From NCBI GenBank assembly GCA_934448295.1, contig CAKSEY010000015.1, positions 1-64,000 on the forward strand: a stretch of 64,000 bases of DNA, in the 5' to 3' direction. The first letter of the stretch is position 1; every line of letters starts with the position of its first letter. The position numbers and the translations under genes are program-made. Below the pieces are notes generated by a model. That model was not told where the DNA came from, made no database searches, and worked only from the letters and a program-made list of their open reading frames with translations. The stretch is from an uncultured Oscillospiraceae bacterium. GTDB lineage: Bacteria; Bacillota; Clostridia; Oscillospirales; Ruminococcaceae. Shown here piece by piece: positions 1 to 8,192 of the stretch.

Positions 1-1370
1 GTGTCGGAATCAGTGTCTGTGTCAGAATCTGTGTCTGTATCGGAATCTGTGTCCGTGTCGGAATCGGTGTCTGTATCGGAATCAGTGTCTGTATCGGAAT
101 CAGTGTCTGTGTCGGAATCTGTGTCTGTGTCGGAATCAGTGTCTGTGTCAGAATCTGTGTCTGTATCGGAATCTGTGTCCGTGTCGGAATCGGTGTCTGT
201 ATCGGAATCAGTGTCTGTATCGGAATCAGTGTCTGTGTCGGAATCTGTGTCTGTGTCGGAATCAGTGTCTGTGTCAGAATCTGTGTCTGTATCGGAATCT
301 GTGTCCGTGTCGGAATCGGTGTCTGTATCAGAATCGGTGTCCGTGTCTGTATCAGAATCGGAATCGGTGTCCGTATCGGAATCTGTGTCTGTGTCGGAAT
401 CCGTATCTGTGTCGGAATCCGTATCTGTGTCGGAATCGGTGTCTGTATCGGAATCAGTGTCTGTGTCAGAATCCGTGTCCGTGTCGGAATCAGTGTCTGT
501 ATCGGAATCAGTGTCTGTGTCAGAATCCGTGTCCGTGTCGGAATCAGTGTCTGTATCAGAATCTGTATCTGTATCAGAATCCGTGTCAGAATCTGTGTCC
601 GTGTCGGAATCTGTGTCTGTGTCAGAATCGCTGTCCGTGTCGGAATCCGTGTCCGTATCAGAATCGGTGTCTGTGTCGGAATCTGTGTCCGTATCAGAAT
701 CGGTATCCGTGTCGGAATCTGTGTCTGTATCAGAATCCGTATCTGTGTCAGAATCCGTGTCTGTGTCGGAATCAGTGTCCGTGTCGGAATCAGTGTCCGT
801 GTCGGAATCCGTGTCTGTGTCAGAATCAGTGTCCGTGTCGGAATCCGTGTCTGTGTCAGAATCAGTGTCCGTGTCCGTGTCGGAATCGGTGTCGGTGTCG
901 GAATCTGTGTCTGTGTCGGAATCAGTATCTGTGTCCGTATCGGTATCAGTGTCTGTGTCGGAATCCGTGTCTGTGTCTGTATCAGAATCGGTATCTGTGT
1001 CGGAATCGGTGTCTGTATCTGAATCGGTGTCCGTATCGGAATCTGTGTCCGTGTCGGTATCTGTATCAGTGTCAGTATCAGTATCCGTATCAGTGTCGGT
1101 GTCTGTGTCAGAATCGGTATCTGTGTCGGAATCGGTGTCCGTGTCCGTATCAGAATCTGTATCTGTGTCGGAATCAGTATCTGTGTCCGTATCGGAATCT
1201 GTGTCTGTATCGGTATCGGTGTCCGTATCAGAATCGGTGTCTGTGTCAGTATCAGTATCCGTATCAGTGTCGGTGTCCGTATCAGAATCAGTGTCTGTGT
1301 CAGAATCAGTGTCTGTGTCGGAATCGGTGTCTGTGTCAGTATCGGTGTCTGTATCCGTATCAGAGTCAGA
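1..1370 (-). repeat. Asp-Thr/Asp-Ser coding repeat (18-bp unit)
   Basis: The basic unit is 18 bp encoding the hexapeptide DSDTDT on the minus strand, with third-position variation between units and local 6- or 12-bp slips that lengthen the DT runs. It covers the 3' half of the surface protein gene and continues past the window edge. The frame is kept throughout, so all length changes are multiples of three. Confidence 0.95.
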
Positions 1371-2594
1371 CTCATCATCGCCATCGTCCGGGTCAGGAGC
1401 TACGGGCGTATCTGAATCGTCGTCTTCGTCTTCATCATCAACATCGATGGAGTATTCGCCGCGGGTGACCTGATGTATCTCGTTGCCCTGGTCAAATATA
1501 TCTGCGATGATCGCGCCGTTTGCAGCGGCTGTACCATTAGTTGATACTGTTGCATACGGAGCAACGATGATTCCGCCGGCAGGCGCAATTATAGTACCCT
1601 GGAAGCTGCCGAAATTCCATATTACATTCGCGCAGGAGCTCTTGTAAACTACATCGTTTATATTTTGCAGGGATACAGTCCCGCTGTAATTGTCAGATTT
1701 TACATTGACAACTATGCTGACGCCCCTGTTGTCCAGCAGAAGCTTCTGGATCTTCCGCTTCTGGTCGTCGTTTGAATTTGCAAGATCCTGAATATCAACG
1801 TTTACTAACAGCGTGTCGCCGTCCTCAACATATGCATTGCCATCGTCGTCCCTGCCGTACAGCGCGTCGTAGGCGTTATCGAACGTATTGCCCAGCGCCA
1901 GGCGGTTTGTCGTTCCGACTGCGTCGATAAGAGCGTCGCCCTTCTTCGCAAGGTCGTCAAGGTTCTGGCTGATGTTGAAAGCCTCGTCGTCTGCGGAAGC
2001 GCGTTTTATGGTGATGTTGTCCTTGCTGACGCCGAATATCTCATACTGAACGCCGCCCGCCGTGAAGCCGGGTCTGTTGCCGTTATCTGTGTATGAGAGC
2101 TCAAAATCAAAGCCGAGAGCCAGCTCGAACTTCTTGCCGTCAGGAAGATTGGAGAACTTTATTTCAGTATTGGACGGCGCAGTGCCAAAATATGTTACGA
2201 ATGTGCCGTTCATCATTGTTGCGGCAACGCCGTTGTAACGCTGCTCGACAGTGTTCACCGAGCCAACGCAGGAATTCGCCTCGAAATGGCCGGAGCTGTT
2301 CGCAGTATTGGCATATACTCCGAAGTCCTTTATCTTGTTGAGTATTTCATAGAAATGCTTTACCTCAAAGGACTTTCTGGTCGATACATAGACGTTGTCC
2401 TTGCCGGGGATCTGGCTGTACGCCGGGAGCGCGCCGGTGTGCTCCGTGCTGACAAGGTTAGGATTCTGCACGACATCGCTGCCGGAGGTCTCCTCAGCCG
2501 CTGCCATGACGGAAACCGCATTTGCCGCAAGCAGTGACGCTGCAAAAGCCAGCATAGCCGCAGACTTGCCGTGTCTGCGCTTGTTCTCGCTCAT
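1..2594 (-). CDS. Choice-of-anchor A surface protein with Asp-Thr/Asp-Ser repeat tail (3' end outside window)
   Basis: The ATG at 2594 follows AGAAGGAGG and the frame stays open to base 1, giving at least 864 codons. The first ~33 residues form a signal peptide (KRRHGK, a hydrophobic stretch, then an Ala-rich cleavage region). The body, to about residue 385, ends with WNFGSFQGTIIAP, then VSTNGTAAANGAIIAD, which resembles the end of the choice-of-anchor A domain found in secreted, wall-anchored proteins. An acidic stretch leads into about 455 residues of D-T/D-S repeat running off the window, like Sdr-type stalks but Thr-rich. The anchor (LPXTG or other) would lie beyond base 1. Likely a cell-surface adhesin or matrix protein; ligand unknown. 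It has its own promoter and is transcribed separately from the pilus operon. Confidence 0.85.
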   Translation of the reverse strand, partial: MSENKRRHGKSAAMLAFAASLLAANAVSVMAAAEETSGSDVVQNPNLVSTEHTGALPAYSQIPGKDNVYVSTRKSFEVKHFYEILNKIKDFGVYANTANSSGHFEANSCVGSVNTVEQRYNGVAATMMNGTFVTYFGTAPSNTEIKFSNLPDGKKFELALGFDFELSYTDNGNRPGFTAGGVQYEIFGVSKDNITIKRASADDEAFNISQNLDDLAKKGDALIDAVGTTNRLALGNTFDNAYDALYGRDDDGNAYVEDGDTLLVNVDIQDLANSNDDQKRKIQKLLLDNRGVSIVVNVKSDNYSGTVSLQNINDVVYKSSCANVIWNFGSFQGTIIAPAGGIIVAPYATVSTNGTAAANGAIIADIFDQGNEIHQVTRGEYSIDVDDEDEDDDSDTPVAPDPDDGDDESDSDTDTDTDTDTDTDSDTDTDSDTDTDSDTDTDTDTDTDTDTDTDSDTDTDTDTDTDSDTDTDTDSDTDTDSDTDTDTDSDTDTDSDTDTDTDTDTDTDTDTDTDTDTDSDTDTDSDTDTDSDTDTDSDTDTDTDSDTDTDTDTDTDTDSDTDTDSDTDTDSDTDTDTDSDTDTDSDTDTDSDTDTDSDTDTDSDTDTDSDTDTDSDTDTDSDTDTDSDTDTDSDTDTDSDTDTDSDTDTDSDTDSDSDTDTDSDTDTDSDTDSDTDTDSDTDTDSDTDTDSDTDTDSDTDTDSDTDTDSDTDTDSDTDTDSDTDTDSDTDTDSDTDTDSDTDTDSDSDTDTDTDSDTDTDSDTDTDSDTDTDSDTDTDSDTDTDSDTDTDSDTDTDSDTDTDSDTDTDSDTDTDSDTDTDSDTDTDSDTDTDSDTDTDSDTDTDSDTDTDSDTDTDSDTDTDSD
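19..329 (-). repeat. 126-bp higher-order tandem duplication within the DT repeat
   Basis: Bases 19-144 and 145-270 are identical across all 126 bp (seven 18-bp units). Bases 271-329 repeat the first 59 bp again before diverging at 330. Exact identity at synonymous positions points to recent duplication of a seven-unit block. Confidence 0.9.
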
Positions 2595-2688
2595 AAAATC
2601 AACCTCCTTCTGTTCTCACGCTATATCGCAAGAAGCGGGGCATAACCTGTTAGTATGCACAGTTATCCCCATATATATCCACACAATA

Positions 2689-2717
2689 ATTATACATCGT
2701 CCCTGCTTATTTGTCAA
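2689..2717 (-). promoter_or_regulatory. Promoter of the surface protein gene
   Basis: TTGACA (2717-2712), 17-base spacer, TATAAT (2694-2689) on the minus strand: a perfect sigma-A match. It leaves a 5' leader of about 90 bases before the ATG at 2594. Confidence 0.85.
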
Positions 2718-2829
2718 GCGGGAGTGAGGCGGACGAATCACCGCGCGCGAAATAGTTTGAATTTGCTAAAACCGCATTCCAGTGCAGTTTATCAGCAAAA
2801 CGCATAACAAGTATCGCTTCATCAGTAAT

Positions 2830-3882
2830 TTACATGACCCGCTTTGCCATAATATCCGGATTATACGCATGGTCAATGGCTGTCTGGGCGGTTATCCTGC
2901 CGGCTCTGAAGAGGTTGGTTATGCAGCTGTCCATAGTCTGCATTCCGGCGGAGGACTGGAGTATCGTGTCGATCTGATGGGTCTTTCCGTCGCGGATAAG
3001 CGTCCTGACGGCGCTGTTGGTGGTCATTATCTCGAAAGCCGGGATAAGCCCTCCGTCCACGGACGGCAGAAGCTGCTGACACACCACCGCGTTCAGCACC
3101 ATGGAAAGCTGCACGCGTATCTGGTGCTGCTGATTTATCGGGAACACGTCGATTATTCTGTCGATGGTATTCGCGGCGCCCAGCGTGTGGAGCGTTGAAA
3201 GCACGAGCTGACCCGTTTCCGCAGCGGTCATTGCAACGCTTATGGTCTCGTAGTCTCTCATCTCGCCAAGGAGAATCACGTCCGGGGACTGGCGCAGCGC
3301 CGCCCTCAGCGCCTCGATATAGCTGTCCGTGTCTATGTTTATCTCGCGCTGGCTGACTATGCAGCGGTTGTGCTTGTGCAGGAATTCTATGGGATCCTCT
3401 ATCGTTATTATATGCCCGCTGCGCGTCTGGTTGATCCTGTTGAGTATGCAGGAAAGCGTGGTGGATTTGCCGCTGCTTGCCACGCCGGTTATGAGGACTA
3501 TCCCGCTGCGGCACTCGCTCAGCCCCATCACCTGCTCGGGGATCCCCAGCCTCTGCGCGTCCGGCAGCTCGAACGGAACGTACCTCAGCACCGCCGAATA
3601 GGAGCTTCGCTGTTTATATATATTCGCGCGGAATCTGCCTATGCCCGCCACCGAAAGTGAAAAATCCTTCTCACGCTCCGGCAGAGTATTCTCGTCTGCG
3701 TTCAGCCGTGCAAGCTGGAATATCTGCAAAACCAGCCGCTTTGTGTCGTCCGGGCTCAGCGGAGCTTCGTCTATCCGGTACATCCTGCCCTGCGCCTTGT
3801 AGCTCAGCGCCGCGCCGGAAACAATGAAAATATCCGCCGCCTGATTTTCCGCCGCCGTCCTGAGTATGTCAAGAATATCCAT
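2830..3882 (-). CDS. pilT: PilT-type twitching/retraction ATPase
   Basis: 350 residues, the usual PilT length. PilT depolymerises type IV pili and works as a cytoplasmic hexamer at the pilus base. Visible features are an N-terminal PAS-like domain, Walker A GVASSGKSTT, an IEDPIEFLH Asp-box region, Walker B LLGEMRD, a His-box TLHTLGAANTIDRIID, and AVRTLIRD, the counterpart of the PilT signature AIRNLIRE. That signature separates it from PilB/GspE assembly ATPases. The ATG at 3882 follows GGTGAATT. It is the last gene of the operon that begins at 7972. No PilB is present in the window. Confidence 0.9.
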   Translation of the reverse strand: MDILDILRTAAENQAADIFIVSGAALSYKAQGRMYRIDEAPLSPDDTKRLVLQIFQLARLNADENTLPEREKDFSLSVAGIGRFRANIYKQRSSYSAVLRYVPFELPDAQRLGIPEQVMGLSECRSGIVLITGVASSGKSTTLSCILNRINQTRSGHIITIEDPIEFLHKHNRCIVSQREINIDTDSYIEALRAALRQSPDVILLGEMRDYETISVAMTAAETGQLVLSTLHTLGAANTIDRIIDVFPINQQHQIRVQLSMVLNAVVCQQLLPSVDGGLIPAFEIMTTNSAVRTLIRDGKTHQIDTILQSSAGMQTMDSCITNLFRAGRITAQTAIDHAYNPDIMAKRVM

Positions 3883-3898
3883 AATTCACCATTACCTT

Positions 3899-4387
3899 TC
3901 AAACCGCAAGATCTCCGCCGTCCCAGACATTCTGGTGGGAATCGTCGGAGGTATCGCCGGTTATGCTCTGCCAGCCCAGTATATCGTATCTCCCGTCGGA
4001 GGGGGAGTTGTAAAACAGCACGCTCACCGCCAGGCTCTGCCGGTCGTTTATCTCCACGGAATAATCCACCCGGACTCCGCCCGGGATCTGTTCCGCGCTC
4101 ACGCCGTCAAGCTCAGAAGCCGCCCCGGCGAACTCCTCCCCGAAGTCGAACCCCTGCGAAGCCTCAAGCGCCGCGCCGTCCAGCTCCGCGAGTATCTCCT
4201 TCGCCCGGGAATCCGCTTTGTAGTACTGCTGGGTGAACCCCTCGCTGCGGTCGATAAGGCGGCTGTCAGAGTATGCCGCCTGGAAGCTCAGCACCGCGAA
4301 TATCGTCAGGCATATCACGGTGAATATCAGCATTATCGAAACGTACCCAACGCCGATAGTCCCGCCGAATCTCGTTTTCTTACCCAA
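3899..4387 (-). CDS. Small membrane-anchored protein of the pilus-like operon
   Basis: I do not recognise a family. About 162 residues with one N-terminal membrane helix (YVSIMLIFTVICLTIFAVLS) and an extracytoplasmic domain of mixed composition, so pseudopilin-like in layout but without a G|FxxxE processing site. I chose the TTG at 4387 because GGGAGG lies 8 bases upstream. The in-frame GTG at 4396 would have its ribosome site abutting it. It overlaps the previous gene by 8 bp and is followed by pilT after 16 bp. Confidence 0.7.
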   Translation of the reverse strand: MGKKTRFGGTIGVGYVSIMLIFTVICLTIFAVLSFQAAYSDSRLIDRSEGFTQQYYKADSRAKEILAELDGAALEASQGFDFGEEFAGAASELDGVSAEQIPGGVRVDYSVEINDRQSLAVSVLFYNSPSDGRYDILGWQSITGDTSDDSHQNVWDGGDLAV

Positions 4388-4826
4388 CTGCGGCACCTCC
4401 CTGCGGGATATACGCGCCGCATTCCAGCGAGTACAGCTCCTCGCCGCCGGCGGTGAAGCTGATGAACAGCCTTGAATACTCCCCGGCGGGAAGCCCGCGC
4501 CGCTCCTCGGAAAGGCTGAGCGTGACCTCCGGCTGCGCCGACGGCTTCATGGAGCCGTCCAGACCTATCCCGCCGTATTCGCTGAAGGCTTCCCCGAAAA
4601 CAAGCTCCAGAGCCCTGCCCGCGTCTCCGCTGACCGAATATGCCTCAGCTATCGACTGCGCGCACAGCGACGCCTGCTCACGGCGGCGCTCACGGCGCTC
4701 CATGCCGTCCGCCGCCGCAAAAATGCGTATTATCACCGCAAACGAGATGATAAAGAACAGCAGCGCCGTCACCATCTCGGCAAACAGCAGATGGCTGGTC
4801 TTTCTGTAAGCCTTCAGTTTTCTCAC
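4380..4826 (-). CDS. Small membrane protein of the pilus-like operon
   Basis: 148 residues: a short basic N-terminus, one helix (ALLFFIISFAVIIRIFAA), then a soluble domain rich in short beta-prone stretches. The topology is that of a minor pseudopilin. The pre-helix region reads LLFAEMVTALLFF, which lacks the glycine expected at a prepilin peptidase site. The GTG start overlaps the upstream stop as GTGA, implying translational coupling. Function unknown, inferred to be part of the envelope machine from position. Confidence 0.7.
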   Translation of the reverse strand: MRKLKAYRKTSHLLFAEMVTALLFFIISFAVIIRIFAAADGMERRERRREQASLCAQSIAEAYSVSGDAGRALELVFGEAFSEYGGIGLDGSMKPSAQPEVTLSLSEERRGLPAGEYSRLFISFTAGGEELYSLECGAYIPQGGAAVG

Positions 4827-5278
4827 CCTTTCCGCACCAGCATCGAGGACGTCTGACCCCCGCTGACGACCGTTATTTCATACAGTCCGTCATGCTCCGT
4901 TATGCTCATGGAATCAATATCGGATATCCTGTCGCCGCCCGACAGGGAGATGTCGTCCCCGCTGACCGAGCTTTTCTCGTAAAGTCCGCCGTCGCAGTAG
5001 ATAACGCTGAACATTCCGCCGCTTTCCACCGCCGCCCCGCCGTCCAGCAGGGTCACGCTGTCCGCCGAGCGCAGCTTGTTCGAAACGTATTTCATCGAAG
5101 CCGCCGCCCCCAGCGACTGCTGATAGCCGTTCTTTATGCGGCTGTATGTATCCGCAGCGACAGCCACCGCCATCAGCATGCATATCGCGAACAGCACGAA
5201 AAGCAGCATACTCCCCACCGCAGAGGCGGTGTCCGCAAGAGTGCGGCCGCGGCTGTCCGGAAATTTTCCGCCTGCCAT
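4823..5278 (-). CDS. DUF4860-like membrane protein
   Basis: 151 residues. A hydrophilic start is followed by one long membrane helix (SMLLFVLFAICMLMAVAVAA) and a soluble domain with YVSNKLRSAD, a pattern I associate with DUF4860 proteins found beside GspF/PilT-type genes in Clostridia. Its role is unknown; the layout suggests a pseudopilin-like component. Stop and next start overlap by 4 bp and the upstream gene ends 1 bp away, so it is certainly part of the operon. Family assignment is from memory of the pattern. Confidence 0.7.
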   Translation of the reverse strand: MAGGKFPDSRGRTLADTASAVGSMLLFVLFAICMLMAVAVAADTYSRIKNGYQQSLGAAASMKYVSNKLRSADSVTLLDGGAAVESGGMFSVIYCDGGLYEKSSVSGDDISLSGGDRISDIDSMSITEHDGLYEITVVSGGQTSSMLVRKG

Positions 5279-5279
5279 A

Positions 5280-5600
5280 TCAATTCTCCCTCCGTATCAC
5301 GGTGACTGCCGGGCGGACGTTCGCCGCGAAGCACTCGTAATGCACCAGGTATTTTTCCTCGTCTATGACTACGCCGTAGTTCTCCGTCAGGTGCTCCAGC
5401 TTTTCGGGATAGGCGCCCTCCACCGCGTAGCACAGCGTTATGCCGTTTTCCACCGACTGCCTGACCTGCTCCAGCCGTTCGCCGTCAGTGGCTGCGGAGG
5501 CGTTGCCGAGCGAGGCTATCAGCCACACGGTCATTGCGGCGAACAGCAGCACGCCCAGTATCCCGGGCAGAACCGCCCTGAACCTTTCCGACCTTCTCAT
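5280..5600 (-). CDS. Small membrane protein of the pilus-like operon
   Basis: 106 residues, one N-terminal helix (PGILGVLLFAAMTVWLIASL), then about 70 residues resembling the start of a type II pseudopilin soluble region (VRQSVENGITLCYAVEGAYPEKLEHL). That AYP..L..L pattern is common in small GspG-like pseudopilins, but here the cleavage-site glycine and Glu+5 are missing. The ATG follows GGGGTGAG. It is 4 bp downstream of the GspF gene. Confidence 0.7.
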   Translation of the reverse strand: MRRSERFRAVLPGILGVLLFAAMTVWLIASLGNASAATDGERLEQVRQSVENGITLCYAVEGAYPEKLEHLTENYGVVIDEEKYLVHYECFAANVRPAVTVIRREN

Positions 5601-5604
5601 GCGC

Positions 5605-6654
5605 TCACCCCAGTACAGACATAATGTTCATCAGCGGGACCATCAGCATCAGCAGTATCGCCCCGATGAGCACGCCGAGTATCACGATTATCGCCGGCTC
5701 TATAACCGCCGTTATGTTCACAAGGCTGCGGGAGGCCTCCTCGCTGTAAGCGCCGCTTATCTTCCTCCAGACCTCCTCGAACCTGCCGGAATCATACGCC
5801 AGCCGCAGCGACCGGGCGTACAGCGGCGGGAGGATCCCGCTTTCCTCGATGGCCTGCGGGAATCCCTCGCCGTCGAACACGCGCCGTTCGCACTCGCTGA
5901 ACCTTTCCGCAAGCCGCTTGTCCCGTATAAAGCTGCGCAGGTCTGCGTGGGTCAGCATTTCTGCGGGAGAAACTCCTGCGGAGACGGTTATGCTTATCGC
6001 CCGGGTCAGCTCCGCCAGGGAGAGCTTCTCGGATATTCCCCGGGTCAGCGGGAACGCCGCCGCGAATCTGCGCAGCGCGCCGCCGGTTTTCTTCACCTGC
6101 GAGAGGATCGCGGTCGCTGCCGAAACGGCGATTATCGCCAGCAGGACTATCATTATCACAATGCCGGAATTGTAGGCGAGGTCTATCGTTTTCTGCACCG
6201 TGGCGCTGACGGAGCTGTCAAACTGCGAGAAGATATCCCCGAACATCGGGATGACCGCCAGCACCAGCACGATTATCACCACCGTCATCATCAGCAGAAG
6301 CACCATCGGGTGCAGCACGGCGGAGCGCAGCATTCTGCGGATATCGTCCCGTTCCTCGTAGTACTCCGAAAGCCCGCGCAGCACGTCCTCCAGCTTACCG
6401 CTTAGCTCGCCCAGGGCTATCATATCCGCCGCATATGCGGGGAAGCAGCCGGTGTTCCTGACCGCCTGCGAAAGCGGAGTACCCATTTCCGTTTCAGAGG
6501 CTATCCGCCGGCAGACCTCCGTTAGCTGGCTGTCTCCGGTATCGCTGCAAAGCAGGGTCAGCCCGTCCGGAATACTCATGCCGGAGCCCAATATCATTGA
6601 CAGCTGTTCGCACAGGAACTCCACCTGAGCATAGTTCAGCCTTTTGTTACGCAT
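5605..6654 (-). CDS. GspF/PilC-type inner-membrane platform protein
   Basis: 349 residues with the duplicated GspF fold: each half has a helical cytoplasmic domain (LCEQLSMILGSGMSIPDGL; ELTRAISITVSAGVSPAEML) followed by membrane segments near residues 120-145, 165-190 and 320-345. This is the platform protein on which type IV pilus and type II secretion ATPases act. The ATG follows GGAGGTG. It is 16 bp downstream of the transglutaminase lipoprotein and sits in one operon with small pseudopilin-like proteins and PilT. Confidence 0.9.
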   Translation of the reverse strand: MRNKRLNYAQVEFLCEQLSMILGSGMSIPDGLTLLCSDTGDSQLTEVCRRIASETEMGTPLSQAVRNTGCFPAYAADMIALGELSGKLEDVLRGLSEYYEERDDIRRMLRSAVLHPMVLLLMMTVVIIVLVLAVIPMFGDIFSQFDSSVSATVQKTIDLAYNSGIVIMIVLLAIIAVSAATAILSQVKKTGGALRRFAAAFPLTRGISEKLSLAELTRAISITVSAGVSPAEMLTHADLRSFIRDKRLAERFSECERRVFDGEGFPQAIEESGILPPLYARSLRLAYDSGRFEEVWRKISGAYSEEASRSLVNITAVIEPAIIVILGVLIGAILLMLMVPLMNIMSVLG

Positions 6655-6670
6655 TTACCGCACCTCCGGG

Positions 6671-7972
6671 TCAATAGTAGTACAGCGCGGAATAATTCCC
6701 GCTGTCAGATATATAAGCCGATATCTTCTCCTTGTCGGAGGAGCCGGCATAGAATGTCGCGTCAGTGATGTTATAGCCGCGCTTCGCGAGCAGCAGCTCC
6801 GGGGTTATCCAGCCGATTTCGCTGGTGTAGACCTCGTTCCACGCGTGGTAGATATTGTCCCTGGCATAGCCCACCACCAGCCTTGTGGGAATATCCTGTG
6901 AGCGCGCCATCGCCGCCATCAGCGAGGCATAGTCGAAGCATATCCCGGTTTTCTTTCCGAGGGTCTTGTCCGGGTCTGGACAGTAGCCGCTCTGGACGGT
7001 CGCCGCGAGCTGTTTGTCGTAGGTCACGTTGTCGGTTATCCACTGGAATATCGCCGCCAGTCTCTCTATCTCGTCCGTCTTTCCGGCGCACAGCTCCGCC
7101 GCCTTCCGCACGCAGTCCGATTTCTTTGTAAAGCTCACATATTTGTTGGGGTAGAGGAACGGAGAAACGTCGTTTTTCAGCTTCACGGTGATCTGCTGCT
7201 CCAGCGCCTTGCGGTACTTGTTGCCCTCGGTCTGCTCGTAGATCTGCACGGTGTATTCCCCGCTGCCGCAGGAAACCGGAAAATAGTCCGTGGCTCCGCC
7301 GCCGGTAACGTCATGGTCGTAGACCTTGTCGCCGCCAGTCAGCCTGAGCTTCACGCGCTTGCCGGATTCGCTCCAGCAGACGGAAATGTACCCGTCGGAG
7401 GAATTGCTGTAATCCACCACCGCAGCGCCCTCGGCAGCGGTTTCCGTGCCCGGCGACAGCGGCACCAGCACGTCCGGAATGACCACCTTCGCCGGCTTTT
7501 CCGGCGGAGCCGCAGTGGTCGCCGCCGTGGTCGAAGCGGTCTGGGGCGCGGCGGCTGTGGTCTCAGCCGGGGCGGTCTCACGGGGAAGCTCCGGCTCGGT
7601 CTCGGAAGGCTCCGTATCCGTTGCGGGGACTGTCTCTTTGGAGGGTTCCCCGGGCGAGGGTTCAGCCGTCTGTGCGGACGATTCTAAGGTCGCCTGCCCG
7701 GTCGGCTCCGCCGTCTGCGTGGATTCCCCGGAGGGTTCGCCCTGCTCCCGGGACTGCTCCGGCTCCGAAGTAACGCTGCGCCCGCTAGTCAGCGGCTCTG
7801 CGGTTGGCTGCGCGGGTTCGGCGGTCGGCTGAGCCGGGGCTTCTGCGGAGGTCTGTACGACCTCGGCTGTGGGCTCATGCAGGGGGGTCTGCTGCGGCTC
7901 CGCATTACAGCCGGAAAGCAGGGCTAACGCCAGCAGAAGCGCAGCGCTGCGCCGTTTTATTCGGTTGTCCAC
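6671..7972 (-). CDS. Lipoprotein with Thr/Pro/Glu-rich stalk and transglutaminase-like domain
   Basis: 433 residues from a GTG start. The signal peptide ends in LLSGC, a lipobox, so it should be attached to the outer face of the membrane. Residues ~30-165 are a low-complexity stalk of Pro, Thr, Glu, Ser and Ala. A beta-rich region precedes a C-terminal transglutaminase-like (papain-fold) domain with the Cys in TGICFDYASL, His in YHAWNEVY and Asp/Glu in the following strand. Members act as peptidases or cross-linkers. It is the first gene of the pilus-like operon, so a role in pilus or wall processing is possible but inferred. Confidence 0.85.
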   Translation of the reverse strand: MDNRIKRRSAALLLALALLSGCNAEPQQTPLHEPTAEVVQTSAEAPAQPTAEPAQPTAEPLTSGRSVTSEPEQSREQGEPSGESTQTAEPTGQATLESSAQTAEPSPGEPSKETVPATDTEPSETEPELPRETAPAETTAAAPQTASTTAATTAAPPEKPAKVVIPDVLVPLSPGTETAAEGAAVVDYSNSSDGYISVCWSESGKRVKLRLTGGDKVYDHDVTGGGATDYFPVSCGSGEYTVQIYEQTEGNKYRKALEQQITVKLKNDVSPFLYPNKYVSFTKKSDCVRKAAELCAGKTDEIERLAAIFQWITDNVTYDKQLAATVQSGYCPDPDKTLGKKTGICFDYASLMAAMARSQDIPTRLVVGYARDNIYHAWNEVYTSEIGWITPELLLAKRGYNITDATFYAGSSDKEKISAYISDSGNYSALYYY

Positions 7973-8003
7973 GGAATCGCCCCCTCTGCAATTCAGTTTT
8001 TAT

Positions 8004-8187
8004 CCGGGATACGCTGAATATAGCGAAGCGTAACAAAATCAGACCCGTGAGTTCGCTCGTTTGAGCGGGTCGATTTTGTTTTATTCAGCGTTTCCCCGGG
8101 ATACGCTGAATATAGCGAAGCGTAACAAAATCAGACCCGTGAGTTCGCTCGTTTGAGCGGGTCGATTTTGTTTTATTCAGCGTTTCC
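8004..8187. repeat. Tandem pair of 92-bp palindromic elements
   Basis: Two head-to-tail copies (8004-8095 and 8096-8187) that look identical. Each folds into a long interrupted hairpin with nested arms: ACGCTGAATA with TATTCAGCGT, AACAAAATC with GATTTTGTT, ACCCG with CGGGT, and GCTC with GAGC around a GTTT loop. It lies between the stop of the CapA-like gene and the start of the lipoprotein gene, so it may act as a double terminator, an RNA-stability hairpin or a REP/MITE-type mobile palindrome. Confidence 0.9.
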
Positions 8188-8192
8188 CTTAG

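Noticed and set aside
1..1370. CRISPR array
   Set aside because: Units are contiguous 18-mers without unique spacers and keep a reading frame.
1..1473. Plus-strand open frame of Ser-Val-Ser-Glu repeats
   Set aside because: It is the complement of the D-T/D-S repeat. The minus frame continues into a signal-peptide protein with promoter and ribosome site; the plus frame has none.
2750..2829. Terminator after pilT
   Set aside because: TTTGCT/AGCAAA and CTGCA/TGCGG arms can pair around internal loops, but there is no T run and the fold is weak.
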